Position numbers and translations under genes: made by a program
Assembly: GCF_003248355.1 (NCBI RefSeq)
Contig: NZ_QKWY01000002.1
Coordinates: 3,162,001-3,226,000, forward strand
Direction of reading: 5' to 3'
From: Streptomyces sp. AC1-42W
Lineage (GTDB): Bacteria > Actinomycetota > Actinomycetes > Streptomycetales > Streptomycetaceae
Length of the DNA stretch: 64,000 bases
The notes under the pieces: model-generated
The model's database searches: none
Told to the model about the DNA's origin: nothing
Seen by the model: only the letters and a program-made list of their open reading frames with translations
Shown: in pieces, positions 43,731 to 51,318 of the stretch
How positions within the stretch are numbered: the first letter of the stretch is position 1
Layout: each line of letters starts with the position of its first letter

Positions 43731-45356
43731 GTGCGCGTCGCGGAGCCGCGACGGCCAGGAGGAGAAGCCGAGTTCAGCGAGTACGACTACATCGTCGTCG
43801 GGGCGGGTTCGGCCGGCTGCGTGCTGGCCGCGCGGCTGTCCGAGGACCCCACCGTCCGGGTCGCGCTGGTCGAGTCGGGCGGACCGGACCGCAAGCGCGA
43901 GATCCGCGTCCCGGCCGCCTTCCCGCAGCTGTTCAAGACCCCGCTCGACTGGGACTTCAGCACCGTGGCGCAGCCGGAGCTCGGCGGCCGCGAGCTGTTC
44001 TGGCCGCGCGGCCACACGCTCGGCGGCTCCTCCTCGATCAACGCCATGATGTGGGTGCGCGGCCACCGCGACGACTACGACGCCTGGGCCGTCGCCGCCG
44101 GACCCGACTGGGGCCACGACGCGCTCGCGCCCTGCTTCCGCCGCGCCGAGCGGTGGACCGGCCCCACCCGGCCCGGCACCGTCCACGGCACCGAGGGCCC
44201 GCTGCACATCGCGCCGCCCCGCAGCCCGTCCCCGCTGACCGCCGACTTCGTCACCGCCTGCCGCGAGGACGGGCTGCCGTTCCTGGACGAGCTGAACGCC
44301 CCCGACCACAGCGGGGTCGCCATGACCCCCGTCAACCAGCGGCGCGGGCGGCGCTGGAGCGCGGCCGACGGCTACCTCCGCCCGGCCGCCCGGCGCGCCA
44401 ACCTGGACATCCGCACCCACACCCGCGTCCGGGGCCTCACCTTCGACGGGAGCCGCGCCACCGGCGTGCGCACGGCGGACTCCGGCACGCTCGCCGCCCG
44501 CCGCGAGGCGATCCTCAGCGCCGGCGCCATCGGCTCCCCGCACCTGCTGCTGCGCTCCGGCATCGGCGACCCCGGCGACCTGCGCGCCGCCGGCATCGAG
44601 GTGCGGGCCGCCTCCCCGGACGTCGGCCGCAACCTCCAGGACCACCTCTCCTTCGCGGTGACCCTGCGCTGCCCCCGCCCGGTGACCATGACCGGCGCCG
44701 ACACCCCGGCGAACATCGCCCGGTACCTGCTGGCCGGGCGCGGCCCGCTCAGCTCCAACCTGGCCGAGGCCGTCGCCTTCGTCCGCAGCGCCGCCGCCCC
44801 GGCCGCCCCGGACCTCGAACTGATCTTCGCCCCCGCGCCGTTCATCGACCACGGGCTGACCCCGCCCACGGAGCACGGCATCACCATCGGCGTGATCCTC
44901 CTCCAGCCCGAGAGCAGCGGACGCCTCACCCTGGACCCGGACCACCCGGACCCCGGCGCCGCGCTCCGGATCGATCCGGGCTACCTCACCGCCGGGGCCG
45001 ATCTGCGCACCCTGATGGACGGCGTACGCCACGCCGAGCGCCTCTTCGCCTCCGCGTCCCTCGCCCCGCACACCGAGCGGCCCATGGGCCATTACCCGGG
45101 CCCGGTGGACGACGAGCGGCTGGCGGAGGCGATCAGGACCGGCGCGGAAACCCTCTACCACCCGGTGGGCACCTGCCGGATGGGCGAGGACCCCGGATCG
45201 GTCACCGACCCCCGGCTCCGGGTGCGCGGCGTCACGGGGCTGCGCGTCGTGGACGCCTCGGTCATGCCGCGCATCACCCGGGGCCACACCCACGCGCCCA
45301 CGGTCGCCGTCGCCGAGAAGGCGGCCGAACTCATCCGGCAGGACGCCCGCGACTAG
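43731..45356 (+). CDS. GMC-family FAD oxidoreductase (choline dehydrogenase-like); start uncertain
   Basis: 541 aa from the GTG at 43731, the only standard start near the domain. FAD-binding DYIVVGAGSAGCVLAARLSED, GMC signature 1 (WPRGHTLGGSSSINAMMWVRG), signature 2 (GAIGSPHLLLRSGIG), and the C-terminal catalytic HPVGTCRMG and GLRVVDASVMPRITRGHTHAP all present. It oxidises an alcohol with FAD. A strong AGGAGGAG (43757-43764) lies inside this frame with no ATG/GTG/TTG at the expected distance; the codon there is TTC (43773), just before SEYDYI where relatives begin. Substrate unknown. Confidence 0.85.
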   Translation: MRVAEPRRPGGEAEFSEYDYIVVGAGSAGCVLAARLSEDPTVRVALVESGGPDRKREIRVPAAFPQLFKTPLDWDFSTVAQPELGGRELFWPRGHTLGGSSSINAMMWVRGHRDDYDAWAVAAGPDWGHDALAPCFRRAERWTGPTRPGTVHGTEGPLHIAPPRSPSPLTADFVTACREDGLPFLDELNAPDHSGVAMTPVNQRRGRRWSAADGYLRPAARRANLDIRTHTRVRGLTFDGSRATGVRTADSGTLAARREAILSAGAIGSPHLLLRSGIGDPGDLRAAGIEVRAASPDVGRNLQDHLSFAVTLRCPRPVTMTGADTPANIARYLLAGRGPLSSNLAEAVAFVRSAAAPAAPDLELIFAPAPFIDHGLTPPTEHGITIGVILLQPESSGRLTLDPDHPDPGAALRIDPGYLTAGADLRTLMDGVRHAERLFASASLAPHTERPMGHYPGPVDDERLAEAIRTGAETLYHPVGTCRMGEDPGSVTDPRLRVRGVTGLRVVDASVMPRITRGHTHAPTVAVAEKAAELIRQDARD

Positions 45357-45367
45357 GGCCCTGCGGG

Positions 45368-46291
45368 CTACGGGATGTGGAAGGTCTCGCCGTACATCTT
45401 CCAGGTCAGCGGCAGCTCCAGGTCCATGTTCTCGTCCTCCAGGAAGACCCGCTGCGCGGTGTCGATGCGCGAGGTGTCGTGCCGCTGGTTCTTCTTCGAC
45501 TTCATCACGGCCCGCGCCTTGTCCAGGAACATGTCCAGGTACTCCGACTCGTCACCGCCCTCGGCGACCGTGTCGACCTCGGCCAGCGTCGCCTGGCGGA
45601 TGCCGTAGAAGGAGTCCGCCTCGTGCCCCGGGCCCTGGAGCACCATGGCGTCGAAGTAGATGAACTGGCCCAGCGCGCCCAGCCCGTCCAGCTTCGCCAG
45701 CCGTACCGCGGGCTCGAAGTACTGCTTGTCCCGGACCTCCTCCTGCGCCTTGCGGAACGCCGGGTCCTCGGCCGCCTTCTTCCACGCGGCCGGGTACCCG
45801 GGGTCGAGGCCCTCGTGCGACCCCGTCCCGTCCACCTTCCGCAGGGCGGGCAGGTAGGGGGCCAGCGGGTTGTCCGGGTGGTCCCGCGTGAACGCCTCGA
45901 CGAACGTCAGCATGTCGTGCGTACCGGAGCAGAAGCCGACCAGGCCGGCGGCGTAGCCGGTGCCGTCGCCGCTGTCCTCGATCGCCCCGTACTGGGTGCG
46001 CCAGTCCAGCGTGGAGCCCTCCGCGCTGGCCAGCAGCTTCCAGGCGACCTCGCGCATCTCCGGCGTGGCCAGTCCGGCCGGGGCCTCGGCGACCCGCTCG
46101 TTCATCTCCTCGCGCTCCGCCTCGTCCGCCCCGGCGAACGGGTCCGGGTTGACCGGGCCGGTCGCCTTCGGAGCGGCGGCCGTGGGGGAGTGCGTGGGCA
46201 GCCCGGTGTCCTCGCCGCCGCTGTTCAGGACGAGCGAGACGGCTATCGCTATCGGCGCGGCGATGAGAGCAAAGCGGGTCACAGGTTTCAC
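45368..46291 (-). CDS. csn: Secreted chitosanase, glycoside hydrolase family 46
   Basis: 307 aa, GTG start. An N-terminal signal or anchor (FALIAAPIAIAVSLVLNSGG) and a ~50-residue Pro/Ala linker precede the GH46 domain: AWKLLASAEGSTLDWRTQYG with the general acid Glu, IEDSGDGTGYAAGLVGFCSG with the second catalytic Asp, and DTAQRVFLEDENMDLELPL. The enzyme cleaves chitosan. The absence of a clear signal-peptidase site makes membrane anchoring possible. It converges with the GMC gene, 11 bp apart. Confidence 0.88.
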   Translation of the reverse strand: MKPVTRFALIAAPIAIAVSLVLNSGGEDTGLPTHSPTAAAPKATGPVNPDPFAGADEAEREEMNERVAEAPAGLATPEMREVAWKLLASAEGSTLDWRTQYGAIEDSGDGTGYAAGLVGFCSGTHDMLTFVEAFTRDHPDNPLAPYLPALRKVDGTGSHEGLDPGYPAAWKKAAEDPAFRKAQEEVRDKQYFEPAVRLAKLDGLGALGQFIYFDAMVLQGPGHEADSFYGIRQATLAEVDTVAEGGDESEYLDMFLDKARAVMKSKKNQRHDTSRIDTAQRVFLEDENMDLELPLTWKMYGETFHIP

Positions 46292-46365
46292 CGGGCCAGG
46301 GTACGGTCCCCGCCCGGCCGGAGAGGGCGCGCCCCCGCGGCGCCCCCACCGCGCTCCCGGTGCGG

Positions 46366-47340
46366 TCAGCCCTGGGCGCGGGCGGCCATCCGGGCCTTGC
46401 GCGCGGCCAGCTTCTCGTCGAACTTCGCCGCCTCGCTGTCCAGCCCGTGCATGTACAGGCCCAGCTCCTCCTGCGCCTTGAGCCCGTCCGGGCCGAGGCC
46501 GTCGATGTCGAGCACCTTGAGGTAGCGCAGGACCGGCTGGATGACGTCGTCGTGGTGGATGCGCATGTTGTAGATGCCGCCGATCGCCATCTGCGCGGCG
46601 GCCCGCTCGAAGCCGGGCATGCCGTGGCCCGGCATCCGGAAGTTGACGACGACGTCCCGCACGGACTGCATCGTCAGGTCCGGGGCCAGCTCGAAGGCCG
46701 CGCCCAGGAGGTTGCGGTAGAACACCATGTGCAGGTTCTCGTCGGTGGCGATGCGCGCCAGCATGCGGTCGCAGACCGGGTCGCCCGACTGGTGTCCGGT
46801 GTTGCGGTGCGAGACGCGGGTCGCCAGCTCCTGGAACGCCACGTACGCCACGGAGTGCAGCATCGAGTGCCGGTTGTCGGACTCGAAGCCCTCCGCCATG
46901 TGGGCCATCCGGAACTGCTCCAGCTTGTCCGGGTCGACGGCGCGCGAGGTGAGCAGGTAGTCGCGCATCACGATGCCGTGCCGGCCCTCCTCGGCGGTCC
47001 AGCGGTGCACCCAGGTGCCCCAGGCGCCGTCACGGCCGAAGAGGGTGGCGATCTCGTGGTGGTAGCTGGGGAGGTTGTCCTCGGTGAGGAGGTTGACCAC
47101 GAGGGCGATCTTGCCGATGTCGGTGACCTTGGACTGGTCGGCCTGCCAGGCCTCGCCGTCCTCGAAGACGCCGGGGAAGTTGCGGCCGTCCGAGAACGGG
47201 ACGTACTCGTGCGGCATCCAGTCCTTGGCGACCTTGAGGTGCCGGTTGAGTTCCTTCTCGACCACCTCTTCCAAGGCGAACAGGAGGTGGGCATCGGTCC
47301 ACGCCTGTGAACTGCCGAGGTGGGGAGAGGTGATCGTCAC
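46366..47340 (-). CDS. Acyl-ACP desaturase (diiron, DesA type)
   Basis: 324 aa, GTG start with CCAGGAG five nt upstream. Diiron ligands are visible in LLTEDNLPSYHHE, WTAEEGRHGIVMRDYL and IATDENLHMVFYRN (ExxH and D/ExxH pairs). It inserts a double bond into acyl-ACP to make unsaturated fatty acids for membranes. The family is soluble and about this size. Palindromic sites at 47366-47398 in its promoter region imply dedicated control. Confidence 0.92.
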   Translation of the reverse strand: MTITSPHLGSSQAWTDAHLLFALEEVVEKELNRHLKVAKDWMPHEYVPFSDGRNFPGVFEDGEAWQADQSKVTDIGKIALVVNLLTEDNLPSYHHEIATLFGRDGAWGTWVHRWTAEEGRHGIVMRDYLLTSRAVDPDKLEQFRMAHMAEGFESDNRHSMLHSVAYVAFQELATRVSHRNTGHQSGDPVCDRMLARIATDENLHMVFYRNLLGAAFELAPDLTMQSVRDVVVNFRMPGHGMPGFERAAAQMAIGGIYNMRIHHDDVIQPVLRYLKVLDIDGLGPDGLKAQEELGLYMHGLDSEAAKFDEKLAARKARMAARAQG

Positions 47341-47365
47341 GGGGGCTCCTGGGGACGGGAGAACT

Positions 47366-47398
47366 ACCTACGGCTTCGTAGGTTACGAGACCGTAGGT
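47366..47398. promoter_or_regulatory. Palindromic operators upstream of the desaturase
   Basis: ACCTACG (47366-47372) and CGTAGGT (47377-47383) form a perfect 7-bp dyad with a 4-nt spacer. A third half-site CGTAGGT occurs at 47392-47398, 15 bp after the second and in the same direction (CGTAGGTTA repeated). It lies 26 bp upstream of the desaturase start. Half-site size fits a TetR-type fatty-acid sensor; identity unknown. Confidence 0.65.
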
Positions 47399-47501
47399 TA
47401 AAGCGGCGGTAAGGCCGCAGCCAAGCCCGGACGGGCGACGGCCGCTCACCCTGCGTGACGATCGGGGCGGGGGCGGGCGCGGCGGCGCCCGCCCCGGTGC
47501 C

Positions 47502-49133
47502 TCAGAATCCGGCGCGCACCTCCTCCGCCGTCGTGTCGCGCAGTTCGCCGTCGAGCAGCAGCCAGCGGGTGATCCGCAGCGATTCCAGGAACGGGACGTC
47601 GTGGCTCGCCACCACCAGCGCCCCCTCGTACGCCTCCAGCGCGGCGGTCAGCCGGCGCGCACTCGCCAGGTCGAGGTTGTTCGTCGGCTCGTCCAGCAGC
47701 AGCAGCCGGGGCGCCGGCTCGGCCAGCAGCAGCGCGGCCAGCGCGGCCCGGAACCGCTCCCCGCCGGACAGGGTGCCCGCCGCCCGGTCCGCCCGCGCCC
47801 CCCTGAACAGGAAGTGCGCCAGCTTCGCCCGGATGTGGTTGTCGGTGGCGTCCGGCGCGAACCGGGCCACGTTCTCCACCACGCTCAGCCCGTCGTCGAG
47901 CACGTCGAGCCGCTGCGGCAGGAAGCGCGCCGGAACCTCGGTCACCGCCTCCCCCGACACGGGCGCCAGCTCACCGGCGAGCGTGCGCAGCAGCGTCGTC
48001 TTGCCCGCGTTGTTGCGCCCGACCAGCGCGATGCGCTCCGGACCGCGCACCTCGTACCGGCCGCGCACCCGTGCCCCGTAAGCGAGTTCGAGGTCGCGCA
48101 GGACCAGGACGCCCTGGCCCGGATGGACCCGGGTGCGCGGCAGCTCGACGCGGATCTCGTCGTCGTCGCGCACCGCCCCGACGGCCTCGTCCAGGCGCTC
48201 CTTCGCCCCGGCCAGCCGGCTCGTGTGCAGAAGTCGCTGCTTGCCCGCCGACTCCTGGGCGGACCGGGCCCGGGCGCTCGCCGCGATCTTCGGCACACTG
48301 CCCTGCTCGAACAGCTTCTGCCCGTACCGTCTGCGCCGGGCCGACTTGACCTGGGCCTCGGCCAGTTCGCGCTTCTGCCGCCGCACATCGGCCTCCGCGA
48401 CGCGCACCATCCGCTCGGCCGCCTCCTGCTCGGCGGCCAGCGCCTCCTCGTACGCCGAGAGGTTGCCGCCGTACCAGGTCACGGCCGAGTCGCGCAGGTC
48501 CGCGATCCGGTCCACGCGCTCCAGGAGTTCCCGGTCGTGGCTGACGACGACGAGCACCCCGGGCCAGGCGTCCACGGCGGCGTAGAGGCGCTGCCGGGCG
48601 TACAGGTCCAGGTTGTTCGTCGGCTCGTCGAGCAGCAGCACGCCGGGCCGGGCCAGCAGCAGCGCGGCCAGCCCCAGCAGGACGCACTCGCCGCCCGACA
48701 TCTCGCCGATCGTGCGGTCCAGCCCGATGTGGCCGAGCCCGAGGCCGTCGAGGGTGGCGCGGGCCCGCTCCTCCACGTCCCAGTCGTCGCCCACGGCGGC
48801 GAACCGCTCCTCGCAGGTGTCGCCCGCCTCGATGGCGTGCAGCGCCTCGCGGACGGTGTGGATGCCGAGCGCCGCGTCGACGCGCAGCCCGGTGTCCAGG
48901 ACCAGGTTCTGCGGCAGATATCCGATGTCGCCGGTCACCCCGATCCGGCCCCCCGTGGGTTGGAGTTCCCCGGCGAGCAGCCGGAGCAGGGTCGATTTTC
49001 CGGCGCCGTTGAGGCCGATGAGCCCCGTGCGGCCGGGGCCCACGGAGAGGTGCAGGTCGTCCAGGACCCGGCTGCCGTCCGGCCAGGCGAAGGAGAGCGA
49101 GGAACAGGTGAGGCGGGCGGTGGGGGTGGACAT
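47502..49133 (-). CDS. ABC-F family ATPase (ribosome-associated, possible antibiotic resistance)
   Basis: 543 aa from the ATG at 49133, GGGAG seven nt upstream. Two ABC domains without membrane segments: Walker A GLNGAGKST and GRNNAGKTT, signatures MSGGECVLLGLAALL and LSGGERFRAALAALL, both with LLLDEPTNNLDL Walker B. The interdomain linker (~residues 230-330) is Arg/Ala/Gln-rich as in ribosome-binding ABC-F proteins. These proteins dislodge antibiotics from, or adjust, the ribosomal exit site. A 342-bp leader precedes it, which resembles attenuation-controlled ABC-F genes. Specificity unknown. Confidence 0.88.
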   Translation of the reverse strand: MSTPTARLTCSSLSFAWPDGSRVLDDLHLSVGPGRTGLIGLNGAGKSTLLRLLAGELQPTGGRIGVTGDIGYLPQNLVLDTGLRVDAALGIHTVREALHAIEAGDTCEERFAAVGDDWDVEERARATLDGLGLGHIGLDRTIGEMSGGECVLLGLAALLLARPGVLLLDEPTNNLDLYARQRLYAAVDAWPGVLVVVSHDRELLERVDRIADLRDSAVTWYGGNLSAYEEALAAEQEAAERMVRVAEADVRRQKRELAEAQVKSARRRRYGQKLFEQGSVPKIAASARARSAQESAGKQRLLHTSRLAGAKERLDEAVGAVRDDDEIRVELPRTRVHPGQGVLVLRDLELAYGARVRGRYEVRGPERIALVGRNNAGKTTLLRTLAGELAPVSGEAVTEVPARFLPQRLDVLDDGLSVVENVARFAPDATDNHIRAKLAHFLFRGARADRAAGTLSGGERFRAALAALLLAEPAPRLLLLDEPTNNLDLASARRLTAALEAYEGALVVASHDVPFLESLRITRWLLLDGELRDTTAEEVRAGF

Positions 49134-49420
49134 GAGAGGACTCCCGGTTGCGAGGAAGGGCGAGGGCAACGGGGGGCGAGACACCGGCCACGGGCGTTCC
49201 ACGAGAATTCCGGGATACCGGAAGGAAGGCCCTGGTCACGGAGGACGGCTCAAGGAGCTGAGGTCACACTCGGGCGGCGCGGTCCCGGCGGGAAGAAACC
49301 CGGACCCGGCGCGCGACGCGGTGTCTCACGACCTCAGATCTGCAACGTCCTGCTCCATTCGGCGACAACAAGGGCACCGCGAACGGTAGTCGGGGCCGAG
49401 GGAGGGGACAACCGGATTAA
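49134..49420 (-). other. Leader region of the ABC-F gene
   Basis: No convincing gene in 287 bp. Read on the minus strand, it contains a possible 10-residue leader peptide (MEQDVADLRS, 49358-49326, weak ribosome site) and a possible hairpin around 49284-49313 (GGTCC...GGGACC flanking GGG/CCC). Such leaders control several ABC-F resistance genes; here this is inference only. Confidence 0.3.
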
Positions 49421-49454
49421 CGGGCCCGCGCGGCCGTCCTCCCGCGCGGGCCCG
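49421..49454. terminator. Strong hairpin terminator after the SsgA-like gene
   Basis: Perfect 13-bp stem CGGGCCCGCGCGG (49421-49433) with CCGCGCGGGCCCG (49442-49454), 8-nt loop. It lies 22 bp after the stop of the SsgA-like gene (minus strand), separating that unit from the ABC-F gene. Confidence 0.78.
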
Positions 49455-49475
49455 GCTCCGTGACGTGTGTCGGGC

Positions 49476-49889
49476 TCAGCGCGGTCCGAACAGCTCGGTC
49501 AGGCCCCGGTCCAGGCCCAGGAAGCGGTGCTCGTCGCCGCACGGCACGAGTTCCTCCGCCCGCCGCAGGAACCGGCGCAGATCGTCCGTGTGGACGTGCA
49601 CCATGGCGGTCCCCTCGCTGGCGTGGAACTCCAGCACCGTGCGGTCGTAGCCGAACGGCCGGACCCGTACGTCCCCGAGCCCGGACGGCACCTCCATTCC
49701 GGCGGCGAGCAGCTCCCGCGAGAACTGCCAGGCCACCTCGGTCCCCTCCAGCGTCGCCGGTGCCGGGAACACCATGCGTACGGCGAAGGGGTCCGCCCGG
49801 TCGTAGCTCAGGACGGCGGGCAGCGTCTCCATCTGCGGCGCGGACGCAACCATGCGGGCCTGTACGGACTGTTCGATGACCGTGGACAC
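49476..49889 (-). CDS. SsgA-like sporulation/cell-division protein (SALP)
   Basis: 137 aa from the GTG at 49889 with GGGAG seven nt upstream; the longer frame to 49997 is not needed. The SALP signature is clear: YDRADPFAVRMVFPAPATLEG, VRPFGYDRTVLEFHASEGTAMV and LRRFLRRAEELVPCGDEH. SsgA-like proteins occur only in morphologically complex actinomycetes and guide septum placement or wall turnover during sporulation. Which SALP this is cannot be decided by eye. Confidence 0.9.
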   Translation of the reverse strand: MSTVIEQSVQARMVASAPQMETLPAVLSYDRADPFAVRMVFPAPATLEGTEVAWQFSRELLAAGMEVPSGLGDVRVRPFGYDRTVLEFHASEGTAMVHVHTDDLRRFLRRAEELVPCGDEHRFLGLDRGLTELFGPR

Positions 49890-50066
49890 GAACCTGCTCC
49901 CTCTCGCGACCGGACGAACGGTTCCCGGCACCGGTAAAGACGGCCGGGGCCGCCGATCCGTGCACCGGGAGACGGGGTGAGCTGTGTCACCGCACACCGC
50001 TGCCCGTTCACGTGCCCCGTTCCGGCCGGAGCACCCCGCACGGAGGCGTCGCGGTGCGACGGGTTC

Positions 50067-50360
50067 TCAGAGGGCCTGGCGGTAGGCGGCCAGCTCGTCG
50101 ACCGTCTTGGTGGCGATGAACTCGGTGATCCGGTACGCGCACACGCCCTCGACGACGAACGGGTCGGTCGCCGCCAGCCGTTCGATCGCCGCCCGGTCGT
50201 CGCCCACCGCGATGATCACCCCGCCCTCCCGCGGATTCTTGCGCCCGGAGGCGAGGAACACCCCGGCCGCGTACTGCTCCTCCAGCCAGACGACGTGATC
50301 CTTCAGCACCGCGTCGACGCGGTCCAGCGGGGCGGTGTAGGACAGCTCAAGTACGAACAT
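50067..50360 (-). CDS. YciI family protein
   Basis: 97 aa. A compact alpha/beta YCII-type domain: FVLELSYTAPLDRVDAVLKDHVVWLEEQYAAG with the conserved His, FLASGRKNPREGGVIIAVG and DPFVVEGVCAYRITEF. YciI-like proteins resemble dehalogenase or muconolactone isomerase folds with a His-Asp pair; function is generally unknown. It is divergent from endonuclease V with a MITE in between. Confidence 0.85.
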   Translation of the reverse strand: MFVLELSYTAPLDRVDAVLKDHVVWLEEQYAAGVFLASGRKNPREGGVIIAVGDDRAAIERLAATDPFVVEGVCAYRITEFIATKTVDELAAYRQAL

Positions 50361-50396
50361 GCGCCCAGGCTATCGCTCGTGAGTTCGCCGGAACGG

Positions 50397-50606
50397 CTAG
50401 GGCCTGTCGTCAAATTGCGGTCGTCGCCCGAAGGGCGGCCGGGCGGCGTCTGGTGCGTGCGATCGCAAGGCGCCGGAGAGTCCTTGGATGGGGCCTCCCC
50501 TGCTCGTCAAGAGCTTGGGGAAGGAGCTACCAGGGCTTTTCGGCAACGCCGCGAGCGTGCGTGCCAGGCGCCGCCCGGCAGACGGCAATTTGACGACAGG
50601 CCCTAG
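50397..50606. mobile_element. 210-bp MITE with perfect 22-bp terminal inverted repeats
   Basis: The left end (50397-50418) and right end (50585-50606) are perfect inverted copies, core GGGCCTGTCGTCAAATTG, and both carry an outer CTAG. The CTAG on both sides suits a 4-bp target duplication of the IS5 type. The interior codes for nothing convincing, but the ends continue as an imperfect inverted repeat (GGGCGGCGTCTGG against the complement of CCAGGCGCCGCCC), so the whole element can fold. It sits 12 bp before the endonuclease V start codon. Confidence 0.85.
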
Positions 50607-50618
50607 GGTGGGCGCACC

Positions 50619-51296
50619 ATGACTGCTTTTCACATGCCCTTCGACGCGGCCGAGGCCCGTGCCGTCCAGGACGCCCTGCGCGCCCGGGTGATCCTCGACG
50701 AGCCGGGGCCGCCGCCCGGTCGCGGCCATGTGACCGGGGTGGACGTCGCCTACGACGACGACCGCGACCTCGTGGTGGCGGCGGCCGTCGTGCTCGACGC
50801 CGCGACGCTGGAGACGGTCGCCGAGGCCACCGCCGTGGGCCGGGTCGGCTTCCCGTACGTGCCGGGGCTGCTGGCCTTCCGCGAGATCCCGACCGTGCTG
50901 GCCGTCCTGGAGGAGCTGACCGCCGACCCCGGTCTCGTCGTCTGCGACGGCTACGGCAGGGCCCACCCGCGCCGCTTCGGCCTCGCCAGCCATCTCGGCG
51001 TGCTCACCGGACTCCCGGTCATCGGCGTCGCCAAGAACCCGTTCACCTTCACCCACGAGCCGCCGGGGCCCCGGCGCGGGGACCAGTCGCCGCTGCTGGA
51101 CGACGGCGAGGAGGTCGGCCGGGCCCTGCGCACCAGGGACGCCACCAAGCCGGTGTACGTCTCGGTCGGCCACCGCACCGGCCTGGACAACGCCGTCGCA
51201 CACACCCTCGCCCTCGCCCGCGGCTTCCGGCAGCCGGAGACGACGCGCAGGGCCGACGCACTGTGCCGCCGGGTCCTGCGCGAGGCGACCGGCTGA
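50619..51296 (+). CDS. nfi: Endonuclease V
   Basis: 225 aa, a typical length. Conserved blocks: GVDVAYDDDRDLVVAA with the catalytic Asp, YVPGLLAFREIPTVL for base recognition, VCDGYGRAHPRRFGLASHLG with the second Asp, GLPVIGVAKN, and VSVGHRTGLDNAV with the third acidic residue. It cuts one strand near deaminated bases such as inosine. GGGTGGG immediately after the MITE end acts as the ribosome site, so the native promoter has probably been displaced. Confidence 0.93.
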   Translation: MTAFHMPFDAAEARAVQDALRARVILDEPGPPPGRGHVTGVDVAYDDDRDLVVAAAVVLDAATLETVAEATAVGRVGFPYVPGLLAFREIPTVLAVLEELTADPGLVVCDGYGRAHPRRFGLASHLGVLTGLPVIGVAKNPFTFTHEPPGPRRGDQSPLLDDGEEVGRALRTRDATKPVYVSVGHRTGLDNAVAHTLALARGFRQPETTRRADALCRRVLREATG

Positions 51297-51318
51297 CGTC
51301 CGGCCGGGGCCGCCGAAC

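Noticed and set aside
50397..51203. Minus-strand frame starting inside nfi and ending in the MITE
   Set aside because: Antisense to endonuclease V, which has all catalytic motifs.
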